A stretch of DNA of 64,000 bases from contig JAUIRK010000889.1 in assembly GCA_030549495.1 (NCBI GenBank), forward strand, positions 1,600,001 to 1,664,000, in the 5' to 3' direction. The position numbers and the translations under genes are program-made. The notes beneath the pieces are model-generated. The model saw nothing but the letters and a program-made list of their open reading frames with translations. It did not search any database and had not been told where the DNA came from. Shown in pieces: positions 31,988 to 64,000 of the stretch; the stretch's first letter is position 1; every line of letters starts with the position of its first letter. The DNA comes from Nectonema munidae. Lineage: Eukaryota; Nematomorpha; Nectonematoida; Nectonematidae.

Positions 31988-34900
31988 ATGAAAATCAAGC
32001 GCTACAAACACAGCAAAAAGTTGACGGCATTTTACGCGAGCAACTTCGGATTCAGAGCTCCCTACCTCGTTCTCATTGACGGGACGTTTTGCCAAGTCGC
32101 TCTAAAAGACCGAATAAACATTTGTGAGCAGTTGCCGAAGTATCTGGATGCTGAAGTCTCGTGTTCCACAACCCCGTGTATCCTGCACGAATTGGAAACA
32201 CTTGGTATGCTCGCCCTTGCTTCTTTGCCTAGGGGGAGGAGATGGGGGTAGAGCTATATATTAACTATATATATTAAGTTGTGTTATAAAATCTTTCTAT
32301 TCTCTAAGATCCTCATCCGTAGATCATTCAAGTTTCAACATTCACATCCGCAATTTTCAAATATTTTTCTTTTTTCTATATACCCCAAAGTTTTTTTCAG
32401 AATTTTTAGGATGTGTATTTCTTTACATGTCTAAATTTTTAAGAAGTATAAAACTTGCTTTGCTTAGAATAGCAATTACAATATCTAATAGCTAGGATGT
32501 CAAATTTGATATCCCCGCATACAAAAAGCATACAAAGATGTTATTTCCATGAATTTGATCATTTTCAAACTTTGTCTTACTCTTTCACCTCTGTGCTCTG
32601 AGTTGGAATATATCGATGGAAGCTTTGTTGATTATGAAAATCACCATGCCCCATTACGACAATCAGTGTTATTCGAAGCAGGAAGTAAAAGTAGAGTTTG
32701 CTTTGAGTTATAAATATTTTTAATTGTTGAGCATTTGGAATGGCAGTCGGATTTTTAAATTATTGGGAGTCTGAGTCGCAAATTTTCACTCCCTCTATAA
32801 AACATTGTTGAAAATTTCGGTTTTCTTCCTGTTAAATCTTTGAGTCGCAGTAAAACCGCAATTTTGCTTCAGAAATTGGCATAGCAAATGGAAAGCTGGT
32901 TATTCTTTCGTTGGATCAAACACCTCGAATATATAAAAAAAAATAAAAATGCTCGAAATTGTCACATTCTCAAATATTTGCTTGAGAGAGATTACAAACT
33001 CACACATATTTAAAGATACATACACGCTCATAGACAGATCAGGGGCGCACATCCGGAGGGGAGGGGTGTGAGGACGAAGTAAGAGATCAAAATCACAAGT
33101 TACTTAAAAATGATGGGTGATGATTCCGTTTAGCAGACGTATAATTGAATACAGTTAGGGTTAGGAAGTCTAGAGTACTGTTGTCCAAATGGCGACCCGC
33201 GGGCCGATGCAGTCCTCAGTGTGCTCAAATGCGTCGCGCCCCCTCTTTTCAAACATTGTGCATTTTGCATCTTTTGAATCACTCAAAATGCTTCATGCTT
33301 TATATGAAAATATTATATATTTTACAGATGTATAATTCGTTTTTCTTTATTTTCAACGCTAGCTGACTGGTAGAGTTGTGAAAATAATGATATTTTTGTT
33401 AATCTTATAAAAAGTTGTGATTCATGGAGGCGGCGTGTAGCCTCTTTAAGCATTGCAATACTGCATTTTATTTCTTTTCACTTTTCGTGCATCTAATTTA
33501 ATTAGAGGTATTTTCTTCCTATTAATGCTTATCATTATGTAAAGCATTTATATTTGCATAAAGAAAACTTTTCTCCTTTACTAATTAAATTTCAAGGAGG
33601 TGTTGATGTTTCTTTCCATCCATCCTACAAAAATTTTACCTAAAAATATTTTTTGAAGAATTGTCTCATTTAAACAAAAATTGACTTTAAAATCAATCAT
33701 AATAATCGCAAAAATTACAGTCAAACTTATTTTAACCACCACCTGTCTATAACGATCTGTCTCAATTCTTCCAATTGATCCTCAATATCTAGCTTCTCTT
33801 TTGACTGTATAATAAAAAATCATGTAAGGAGAAATAATTCGCATTGTTGAATTTTTTCAACCATAAAAATTCTTTGCAATTTTTCTAAAAATTATATTTA
33901 AACCAAAATTTCTTCCTAAAATTAAAGACTATCTCTATTATATATAAATTGGGTGGGGTGGAAAATGGCATTGGAGGTATGTATATTTGAAGAGTGAGCT
34001 TCGACTTATTGCAGAGAGATGTATGTTCTTCTTTCTTCGCAGGCAGTAGAGTTTATGGCGCGTTGCACATCGCCAAGCAGTTCAAGTTGGTGAATTGCGG
34101 ACACCAAGACGCTCCCATCCTTCCAGCCAAGTGTCTGTTGTCCATGGTGAAGCGCAAGAACCCGGCTCACTACTGGATCGCTAGCCAGGTAGGTAACTCA
34201 TCCTATCTCACGTTTAAACTTCGATTCCACTCTCAAGCAAAAAGATCAATGCCAGTGTTGCGAAGTCGGAGGGAAAATATGCAACTTCTGGTACTTATAT
34301 AAAATTCGGCGCTGACCCTAACAACTTAACAAAGTTAAAGCTTCACTTCCAACTTGAACTAATGAAGCTTTGAAAAAGAAATAAAATTTTAGAATATATA
34401 CACAGTAATAGAAAAAGTATTTTTTAAAAGATAGATACCGACTACACTCCATCCCTTTAAAATATGCGACTCCGCAGCGGTGAACAATTGTCTCAGTTAT
34501 TTTAGTTTGAACGTCGACTAAATTCATTTTTACTAATGTCAGCAAAGTAAAGATGCCAATTTTCAGAAGCTTGACTTGTTTTCGAAAAAGTTTTCACTAT
34601 TTTAATGTTTTTTTAATTTTAGCCGGCTTTTACCACTATGGCATTTTAGACAAAATTAAACTAATCTCTCATTATTTTGCGTCTCCATTCATCTCTAGTT
34701 TGCTCGTCCCCTAATGTTAAATGTCTTTTGCTTTACAATATAATATAAATTTTTTCAAGTTTTAAGATTATTATTTCATTTCGGCACATATCATATCTGG
34801 AACATCCCTTTAAACCAATTTTTCATTTTTAAATCAAAAGTTTAGTATATCTTTGATAGTTTGCATAAATAAATTCGTCAGTTCAATTTATAACAGAATT

Positions 34901-36081
34901 TTATCTTTTGATTTACATGTATTTAGGGTACAAGTTTGCCTACAAACAATAATACTTTTCATTTTTCAAACTTTCAATTTCACGCGACTTTTGTCAAGAT
35001 TATGACTTTTTAGTTTGTTTCTGTTTATTTTATACGCCAATTTAATTCCATATTTTCATCACGTAACAGTAGAATTTAATGTTTATTGAGTGAAATGGAT
35101 ATTTGCCTATGTTGCTAAATTTCATCATTTCTTCCTGAATTAGTAATTTTCAAGCGCTTCAATGGAAAACAAATTTATTCATTTACCTCCTTCAATACAG
35201 TTAAAAAATCGTGTATATATGTGTGCTTATTTTTTTGGTGACAACAATCACTCTCAAATACTATTTAGTTTTGATGAGGGTGATCGTTGAGCAAACTTCC
35301 ATAATTTTAAAGGCAAGCCAGTGTAAGATTTGCTACATTTTCCCTACTGAATTGCTCATCTATATTATACTTTTAAACAGTTATGCTCTTTTTTGTCACA
35401 ACAATAGATGGCTACACGTGGCTAAACATTTTTTTTGTTTTAACCAATGAAATAACTTGAAATTATTGCATGTATTAATCTTTCAGATATAGTACACGAG
35501 CACCTTGAGTCAACATATGTTTTAATCATTTTTGAAAATCCGTTTTCGAACTCGCAATTGTTGTGGTTTTAGAGAAGGTCATTTTGTAGACCTCCTCTGC
35601 TTTGTCTGATTAAGCGCCTAACGACCAGAGGCGGCTTTACAAAAGTAAAAATAGTTTACGTTTATAAATTCATTTTAGTGAAAATTTGCCTTTCCATTAG
35701 ACATCGTTTGAATGCTCGGGCTTGTAAAACGTTGAAGTTACGCGTAAGTTTATCAAGTGTTGATTAATTTTTTAGGACCCAGAATTGAAAAACGTTTTGG
35801 AAAGCTATGTCGCCGTGCCTCGCCTCTTCATTTCGCACAACGCGATGCACATCGCCCATGTTCCCCGGAAAACATCGACTTTTGCGGAGAAGAAGGCCGA
35901 CTCTCGATGTAACGAGTACCTGAGCCAGGATCTTAAGGTCTTGCGTGAATTGAAGTCGGAGTTCAAATGCCAAGAAGACGCGCCCGAGAAGAAGAGCAAG
36001 AACAAGGTAAAGAAGAAGAAGCAGGCGAATCCTCTTTCTTGCAAGAAGCAGACGCGACAAAAAGCCAAGAAGGAATTGTGA
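31988..36081 (+). CDS. UTP23: rRNA-processing protein UTP23, three exons
   Basis: This nucleolar PIN-domain protein belongs to the small-subunit processome and is needed for early 18S pre-rRNA cleavage and snR30/U17 release. Exons are 31988-32204, 34043-34188 and 35776-36081. Donors GTATGC and GTAGGT, acceptors CAG and TAG, and phases 1 and 0 join cleanly into a 222-residue protein (human about 249). The start MKIKRYKHSKK matches the family start; an earlier in-frame Met would precede it without homology. LVLIDGTFCQVAL carries PIN Asp31. Zn-ligand candidates are Cys59, Cys64, Cys91, His93 and Cys103. AKCLLSMVKRKNPAHYWIAS and the basic tail with ANPLSCKK are diagnostic of UTP23 rather than FCF1. 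Introns are 1.84 and 1.59 kb. Confidence 0.95.
32305..32540. repeat. Dispersed repeat, copy of the 23600-23935 unit
   Basis: It has the same ordered blocks as 23600-23935 and lies in UTP23 intron 1. Confidence 0.55.
32541..34042. other. Rest of UTP23 intron 1
   Basis: It holds a probable hAT-terminus fragment at about 33179-33270 ('ctgttgtccaaatggcgacc' followed by a 'cgcgggcc' block). The remainder is AT-rich with nothing else recognised. Confidence 0.4.
34189..35775. other. UTP23 intron 2
   Basis: AT-rich intron. A short block at about 35607-35650 ('ttaagcgcctaacgaccag') resembles the left end of the repeat at 10737. Nothing else is recognised. Confidence 0.4.
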
Positions 36082-36096
36082 AAAGAGATGATGACG

Positions 36097-36111
36097 TTTA
36101 TTTAAAATAAA
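36097..36111. promoter_or_regulatory. Back-to-back polyadenylation signals for UTP23 and CLEC16A
   Basis: TTTATTTAAAATAAA contains AATAAA for the plus-strand UTP23 (36106-36111, 24 bp after its stop) and, 3 bp away, AATAAA for the minus-strand CLEC16A (36097-36102). The latter is the first such hexamer after the CLEC16A stop at 36225. The two 3' UTRs must therefore overlap if both are used. Confidence 0.6.
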
Positions 36112-36224
36112 CAAATTAATAATAGTTTTTTAAATAAATTAAAATACAACAAATGAGCGTTTGAAATGTGAAAAGTATTTTGTTAAATATTCTCTGATAA
36201 AAAGTGACTGAGATTGTTTGTGGA

Positions 36225-57124
<20,900 letters not shown>

Positions 57125-57276
57125 CTGAAATCAAAAAACAAGAGCATCATCACTAGCAAGGGAGAAGAGCGCTCAAAGAAACACATGCTGCTGTTCTTAC
57201 ACAGGGCTGCGAAGTGGGAAGAAAAATTTCCGATTCCGACTCAGAATGGGATCTAGAAGAAAGTTTTTCCTAGGTA

Positions 57277-57292
57277 GGGGGGGGGGGGGGGG
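57277..57292. repeat. 16-bp poly-G run
   Basis: An uninterrupted G run, unusual in this AT-rich window. The only similar one (14 G) is at 38421-38434. Confidence 0.9.
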
Positions 57293-57471
57293 TTATAACA
57301 TTTTTGTAAAATGCTTTATGTATATTCAATATTATATATAAAGCATTGAAAATGGATGCCTATCTAGAGTATTACTGGTAGTAATATGCAATGAATGCTA
57401 ACTAATATCCATCTTACAGATCTGAAGTAAAAACTCATCTTTCCAAAAATGAAATTAAACTTGAATGAGGT

Positions 57472-58029
57472 CAGTGGTTTACCTACCTTTAATGCCGCCC
57501 AGAGCGGATGCTAATTTCGCCGCCCTTCAAAATTTCAAATAACACTTCAAAACGCCCAAGCTTAATAATACAGGCATATAATGTAGTATGAAAAATTGGA
57601 ATAGAAAGTGTAGCAAACTATTCTTATTTAATTCTAAAATATTTCGATTAAATATGATATCAGAGGTCTGGCAAGACCTCCGGGGAGACAACTTGCCAGA
57701 CCTTATTATATATTTAAATGTATAAATCGTAAAAAAATTTAAGTAGTAAAACATACTTAAAATAAAAATTTTAAAAAATATTTTACATACATATTGATAG
57801 CAACATTTTAAAAATTCTACATAAAAGTTCAAAACACTTAACTTTGAAATTGCAGTTTTATTTCATGAAAACTATATGATTGGTTGAAATGTTTATGTAA
57901 TATATAATAACTAGTCGTAGTCATTTGTACATGGAATAGAAACCATCGTAGTATACAGGTTGGAGATAACATATTTATAAATTCAAATATATTCTGCGGG
58001 AGGGGCGGATGGCACCCGATAAGCCACTG
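57472..58029. mobile_element. Non-autonomous hAT element with 8-bp target duplication
   Basis: Ends CAGTGGTTTACCTACC and (reverse complemented) CAGTGGCTTATCGGGT are followed by 'tgccgcccagagcgg'-like subterminal sequence on both sides. The flanks AATGAGGT (57464-57471) and ATTGAGGT (58030-58037) are an 8-bp duplication with one change. Inside, a 12-bp stem (AGGTCTGGCAAG and its complement, 57664-57703) forms a GC-rich hairpin. It has no coding capacity. Confidence 0.85.
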
Positions 58030-58474
58030 ATTGAGGTATACACTGATATGCTCAAAAATTAGAAGAGATAACGGACCATAGCACGGAAACGCATTTTGTA
58101 GGAGATGGAGTGAAGGAAGTGTTTATCAATGTTTTTAAATCTTAGTGTTTCCCAACTTTTTTTGCGAGATCATAAAATTATTTTAATAAACACAAACAAC
58201 TTACTTCATACTTTTTAAACATTTGAGAAAATAAAAAAAATTCACTAATTTCTCTATACGTGCAGCGGTGTACATCGGACAAATGCCTGTCCAGGCAGGA
58301 TGTTAATGTGGGGACCGCCCTTCAAAACTTCCAATAACACTTCAAGACTCCAAAAACGGAATCATGAAGGTTATAGTGATATTATATATTTTTATGGGAA
58401 TACGAATAGCCAATTACTTTTCCGAATATTTGCGAATACGAATGGAGAATAGTGTATACCATTTTTACAGTATA
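58030..58474. other. Repeat fragments between two transposons
   Basis: It holds a hAT-like end ('ttagtgtttcccaacttttt', about 58150), the second copy of the 55690 repeat (58325-58412) and AT-rich DNA. Confidence 0.45.
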
Positions 58475-59403
58475 CAGTAAACTCCCGATAACTTAAAATC
58501 GGATAATCGAAATTCCGTTTGAATCGATGTCGAATCGCAGTTCCACTTCAAGCCGTATCCCACACATGTTAAATTCTTCGTTTAACTCAAAGTCGGATAA
58601 GTCGGAATTTCACTTAACTCGACGTAATTCATGCGTGTTTTGATGTCCACTTACATCTGGACTTCGGCTAACTCAAACTCCAACTTCAATACCTCAATTA
58701 AAATTTTCAATGCTTTCTGTGAATTGCAGTCCATCAATCATGTTGTTGAATATTTTGGATGCTTTGAATACGAAGCTTTAATGACAAATCAATAGAAGTG
58801 TGAATCACGTTCATTTCGTGTGGAACATTTTCAGTAACATTTGCAGCAATAATAAGTTGCTTTAACTGTTGACATCTTTCCTATGTTGGTTGGTTGGAGA
58901 TATCAAAGCACTTTCAGCCGTAAGGCTATATGCTCGCATTATGCTTAAGATGGTTAATCACAGTTTTTGTGAATTTGTGCCTTGGGGATCGAACCCCTGA
59001 CCTTCAACTTTTAAGCTGAGAGGCAACAACACCCTAACAACCATTGAGGCCCCTCTTTCCTATGTAATTTATCATAATTTTGTATATATTCGCTCGTCTC
59101 CTTTTTTTTTATGAAATAAAGTAACAGATTAAATTTTCGAGAACACAAAATTGTGATAACTCAATTTAATGAGTTTGGCAATAAAGAACAGCTGGCAATT
59201 ACGGACATTGTTTGCATTCGCTTAGTTGCCCGCCTTGAGTTTTGCTGCGTTAATTAGCACATGGCAGTATCCCAGAGCAGTCATGATCAAAAATGTATGC
59301 ATTTAACAAAATGAAGAACATCTTACTACCTGACACTGCAACATCACTCAGTTCGAAATAATTTGATGGATCCCCATGACTCTGAGTTATCGGGAGTTTA
59401 ATG
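58475..59403. mobile_element. Non-autonomous pogo/Tigger-like element, split by a SINE
   Basis: CAGTAAACTCCCGATAACT on the left and, reverse complemented, CATTAAACTCCCGATAACTC on the right form near-perfect 20-bp ends, preceded by TA on the left. The left interior repeats 'actcaaagtcggataag'-like blocks, typical of Tigger subterminal sequence. I find no transposase. The 167-bp SINE at 58887-59053 interrupts it. Confidence 0.8.
58887..59053 (-). mobile_element. tRNA-derived SINE, family B, with 12-bp target duplication
   Basis: On the minus strand it begins GGGGCCTCAATGGTTGTTAG (A-box region) and carries the B box GGGGTTCGATCCCC about 55 bp on. It ends in a short 'ccaaccaacca' tail. TCTTTCCTATGT flanks it on both sides (58875-58886 and 59054-59065). 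It is clearly different from SINE family A in this window and is younger than the Tigger-like element it entered. Confidence 0.9.
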
Positions 59404-62105
59404 CATATAAAAATCAAAATAAGTATATTTAAATTTTTTTTATTAAATGCTAATAATAATAAATTAATTCTGTATTGTAATTAAAATAATGATTAACTTG
59501 TACAAGGAGAAGCTAAAAAATTGAGATAGGTGTGGTAGGATCACCTCCCCCATCCCAATACGTCACTGCTTCGATTCCAAATATGCACAAAATCCAATTC
59601 CGACTCCAAGTTAAGATGTTTTTTTTTCATTTTTTAAAAATAATCACATTTGAAAATAAATATATCGCGGGCAGTTGTTCTGGAACTCAAGCTTTTATAT
59701 TAGTAATTTTATCAGAATTGAAAGCGTGGTATATAAGTAGTAAATTTGAAACTAAGAAAAGAACTATAACACAAGGATGGTCATTTTAATTTTAACAAAT
59801 TTTTCGCTCGGTGAAAAATAAAGTTAAGCAAGATAACACGCAAAACCATTGTGTTAACATTTCAATAATATTAAAAAGCAAAGAGTATACTCGTAGTTTA
59901 AGAAATTTTTATAAACAGCTAATTTATCACAATGACGTTTGCTAACCTTTGAATATACTTTGTCCTGTGGGATTATGTCTCTAGTCCATTTTACCCTATC
60001 AGTAAAACTATAGTACTTACATAGAAGGGTTAAACTTTTTACGCGAGGATACATACGATAACATAAGTTATTAAAATGGCATTTTCCTGATATTTTTGAG
60101 TCCATCATTCAATTCTCTTCAGATTACGCTATTCAAAGTGAACAATGTGTGTTTCCAAGAGTATTTGCTTCTATGGTAATACTATCTCAGTTTAAACAAT
60201 GCTTTGTTTTGAACTGATAGATTATACTCATATAAAGATAGTATAATCTAAGGGCTAACAACAACAACAATGTACATCTAAGAGCTTTAAAAGTTCAGAT
60301 AGATCAATACAACTTTTATGATTTTTTAAAGTTTCTCAAATTATTTTTTTATAAAATTAAATCAATATGATTCACTGTGTAGGTAGAATACGAATCTGAA
60401 AGTTATTTTGGATAAACCATCAAAGATTCATGCTAATAAATACAAAAATTCACGGGTTTAAAGTTAGATGATATCCAGAGTTTCGGAGCTAGGAAAAAAT
60501 GTCTCGCTCCGGCTCATTTAACTCTTTTTTATTAATTTATAAAAAAAAATTGATTGTAGCTATATACTTACTATATACATAATTCTTTTTATTATAAGCT
60601 ATGGAAAATAATAGAAATTCCATGAGTTAAAATATTTATTGGCATAAAAAAGTGCTTATTTATTAGATAATTAAGATTTTTAAGCACTTAAAACTTTGTA
60701 AGAAAATTTTGTAAGAAATTCCACTTAAATAATTAAGATTAATTATTATTATGGCCGATAACGCGTTAATTTTACACGGACCATGATATCTGATTCGAGA
60801 CTGTTTTTTCCAAAAAGTTTTTAGTACCACCTAATTAACACAGCGTAATTTAATGTATATAAAAAGATTGATAAAAAAAACTCTTATTTCTCACTAACGA
60901 ATATCAGTTATGTCAAAATTGGAATTGTATATGTTCATTTTAATCACGAGCCTGGGTCCATCTAGTCAAAAAATTGTTAAATTCGGACGCCAGACTCAAA
61001 ATCAACATTGAAATAATCAATATCTTTCAGCAGTTATTATCTTTTGGTAAAAAAAAATATTATAGAGACACGAGCCCATTATTAGAAATGAAAGAAAACT
61101 CTTAATTATTGCTATTGCATGTGATGGCAATGAATTTTGACTGTGTCATTAAAACTTTTCGCATCGTAAAATACGTAAAAATGTTGAAGTAATTGTAGGC
61201 ATCTGAAAGCTGTCATCGATTTTGTAAGATTATTCTTTAAAATTTCTCTAATGAGAAAGATAATCAACTTAGCACATGCCCTGAACAAAGCTGAACAAGC
61301 TTCAATGAAACGTTTGCGTTTAGACGCTACATTGGCATGTGAGGATCATGAAGATTAAGCCCCAACTACATCAATTTTCTCTAAAACTTATCAAACCTTG
61401 AATAACAAATTATATACCTATTTTTTAAGATATATAAAAAATATATTTTAAAAAAATTAAGGACTCCTTACGGAGTCATTGCGTTAAATTGAATAAAATT
61501 TAAAAAAAAGGCTGAATTTATTTTTTTGAAAAAAAGCTATTTTTTAATATTTTTAATCAAAAAAATGATGGAATGTCTGCCAACATATTTCAAATGTAGA
61601 AAAACATTTAAATTCATTAAAATAATTAGTTAATGAGTAATTCCACAATTAGTACACTCAATTTTTTTCTCTTTCTTGCATAAAAATATCTTATGGATAA
61701 TGTGAATTTTCAAAAAAACTTGAACAGATCTTCTGAAATCTATTTATGATTTGAAAAAGTCTCCAGGAATGAAGAAAAGCTAAATGTATTGCATTTATTA
61801 TTTATTAGAGGCCGTGCTATTTTTCACTAGTAATTTGTAGCCAGTAAGTTGATAAAAATTGCCCGATAAGGTTTCTGATTCCTTTATTGTGAGACTTGAC
61901 GAGATATGGGTGAGTAATTTTGATTTTACAAATTCTTTTTATCGATCTTTCATTTTTCTCCCTCGACGAAAAGTGCTTTACGAATCAATTTACGGCGAAT
62001 CAGGTTACAACAAACCAAACATGGCATTATTTTTCCCTCTTGTTTTTTCTATACCTTCACTACTGAAATATTCATAAAACCTCCTTCTTGTTTAGTTAAA
62101 ATTTT
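59404..62105. other. Long AT-rich stretch, no gene supported
   Basis: Several short open frames (59532-59789, 59854-60108, 61859-62077) resemble nothing I know. Traces of a piggyBac-like element may extend left of 62110. The missing first CLEC16A exon is not visible here. Confidence 0.35.
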
Positions 62106-62109
62106 GTTA

Positions 62110-62500
62110 TTTGAAAAGACAAATTTGCATTTTCTATTTTCTTTTATGGTAAGTACCCGTGCTCGTATATTTTTGTTTAGCAGCTCTTTTATCAAAATGA
62201 AAGGAGTAAAACAGTTATCGAAGTATACTTGATGCTCCGTAGATCAGAACAACTAAAAATCATTTCTTAAACACACGTGTATCGAGTCCTTCCTGCAGAG
62301 TTGGAAAGGTTATATTTTCCTTAATAAATTTCCACTTTATATGAAAGAAAATCAGTTGAGCTGGGCAAAGCCCAAGATTTTAAACGAAAACGTATGAGCC
62401 TAGCATTGATCAATCGTTTACAATTGTGATGCCGAAAATAGGACATTGTTCACTCATAAATTTTGAAATCTTCGTGGAAGATGCCAAATTTCATGAGTAA
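62110..62500 (-). mobile_element. Probable piggyBac transposase fragment, decayed
   Basis: The minus strand reads VYFDNCFTPFILIKELLNKN across a frame change (about 62150-62230), which matches the piggyBac block 'VyfDNfFtSxxLxxxLxxxgi'. Sequence on either side is too decayed to place. Confidence 0.4.
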
Positions 62501-64000
62501 CAAGAATTAGAGAATCGTTAAAAGAATAAATAATATAATTTGTAATGTATTTATAATAATTATCATTATTTTAATATTTATATATAAGGAATTTTTTTAA
62601 TTTATGTTTTGAAAAATTTTCATTTGAAAAAACTGAAAACATTTTAGCATTTTAAGTAGAGTTCTGGTTATGTGCGTTGAAACTTGTTGGAAAATTTTTC
62701 ACCTATTTCAAAATGCAAATAAAAGATTTTTCCTTGTAAATGAATTTAAAATTTAAAAATGCAATATATTAAATTTCCTTCATAGGGAAGACTAATATTA
62801 AAAGTATGATGGTTCCTTAGGGAATCATTGGGTTAGATGAAAAAGGAGATGGAATGCGATTCTATCAAAGTTTTGCAAACGCATTCACTAAGAATAAAAT
62901 GATTCTTCATATTCATCCTTCGCAAAATCTCTCAACTTTGTCCTATGAAAAGAAAATAGAGGAATCAATCAATGAAGTTCATTTCACAGAATTTATTGAT
63001 TAAGAGTGAGTGAGGCAGATGAAAACATTAACATTCATTGAGGATTGAATAAATCACATCGTGCTTTCATTCTCTCGAAGAAGGAAGCGGCCACTTAAAA
63101 CATTTAGAGATCACTCCAGAGACGAGAAGATGCATTGAACAAAAGAGGATTAAAAAGTAGGGGAAGCGCAAATTGCCAATTTTGCGAAAGTTAGGATGCG
63201 CTTAGCTCTATATTTTAAATAGCGCCTTCCGAAAGCATGAAGTGTAGTATTATTGAATAATAAAAAATAGCAGTTCAGGATTCAAAGAGCATATTGGCAA
63301 ATGTAAATCTCAGACAGAGATTACAGATACTTAGAAATTAGCATTTTTTAAGAGAACTTATAACAATGAACAATTTTTTTAATACTAACAAATAATATTC
63401 CAAATCGAAATCAGACACGAAATGCAACTACAAATTCTTAAAAATTTTAAATATTCAAGATCAAAGGTATTGAAATTTGCTAAGTTTTTCTCTCCATTTT
63501 CCAATGCCTTGTTTTTAAAAATTTTCAAAGCTTACTTTCGAACAAATTTTGACAAGCATTACACTTAATAAAGGCAGACAAAAATCTAGCTCCGAAGAAT
63601 CATCACCATTAAATATGAAGGGAATATTATAAAGCTTTTACCGCGAAATTAAGAACAAAAAGTTGGCTGCCTTTTAATGTTTTAAAAATTTTAAAATAAG
63701 GGAATAAAAGTTTAAAAAAAAATGCAATAAAAAAAAGTAATTCTTGAATTGAGGCAGCAAGAATGATTAAAAACTTGAAGTAAAACAAGATCGAAATTCC
63801 ACACTGCTTACTTGAAAATATGTGAAATGAGGTAGACTAAGTGATACAAAATTTATATGAGGCATGACAAGACACAAATCAAGATACGCTGACTAACTTA
63901 TTAACATCTCTCAACCACTAGTAAAGCAATAAAAACACATGACAATTATTCGCTGAAACATAAAATAGCACTATGACCCTTAAAAAAGACTTTTTAGATG
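62501..64000. other. AT-rich window end, nothing recognised
   Basis: Bases 62940-63230 are less AT-rich but give no recognisable exon on either strand. No repeat end was identified. Confidence 0.35.

Noticed and set aside
62880-63230. Possible first exon of CLEC16A in a GC-richer patch
   Set aside because: Translation of the minus strand shows none of the expected first-exon motifs such as 'ILIWGD'.

Overview
The window is nuclear DNA from an animal. It is very AT-rich and intron-bearing, with five recognisable protein genes and one intact tRNA gene in a dense field of old and nested transposable elements. The families seen (hAT, piggyBac, MULE, pogo/Tigger, RTE-like LINE tails, tRNA-derived SINEs and a transposase family common in arthropods) and the strongly diverged host proteins suggest an arthropod, perhaps a crustacean such as a copepod. 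The species assignment is inference. The genes and domains were read directly from the sequence and compared with remembered family members.

Layout. 0-4.2 kb: transposon debris, a LINE tail, a SINE and a 171-bp palindrome. 4.19-5.63 kb (+): the last five exons of an acidic amino-acid decarboxylase (GAD/CSAD type). 6-12 kb: repeats, including a hAT MITE inserted in a SINE and a hAT MITE beside a LINE tail. 12.66-13.58 kb (-): intronless OTU1/YOD1 deubiquitinase with Asn in place of the conserved Asp before the catalytic Cys. 16.6-20.3 kb: an unclassified element with candidate inverted termini and a decayed OTU-like fragment. 21.3-22.8 kb: decayed piggyBac. 24.9-27.1 kb: decayed hAT transposase. 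28.05-30.15 kb (+): intronless PLAA/Doa1 (WD40-PFU-PUL). 31.99-36.08 kb (+): UTP23 in three exons. 36.2-57.1 kb (-): CLEC16A/ema homologue, with eight exons mapped by matched splice phases and the N-terminus not found. Its introns hold a tRNA-Ile(AAT), a MULE, a CMC/Transib-like transposon, a hAT fragment and a 329-bp CA array. 57.4-64 kb: a hAT MITE with target duplications, a Tigger-like element split by a second SINE family, a probable piggyBac fragment and unassigned AT-rich DNA.

Functional links. YOD1 and PLAA are both cofactors of the p97/VCP ATPase and act together in clearing damaged lysosomes in mammals. CLEC16A works in endosome, lysosome and mitophagy control. Their grouping may be chance. 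UTP23 (small-subunit rRNA processing) and CLEC16A converge tail to tail, with stop codons 143 bp apart and polyadenylation signals nearly touching.
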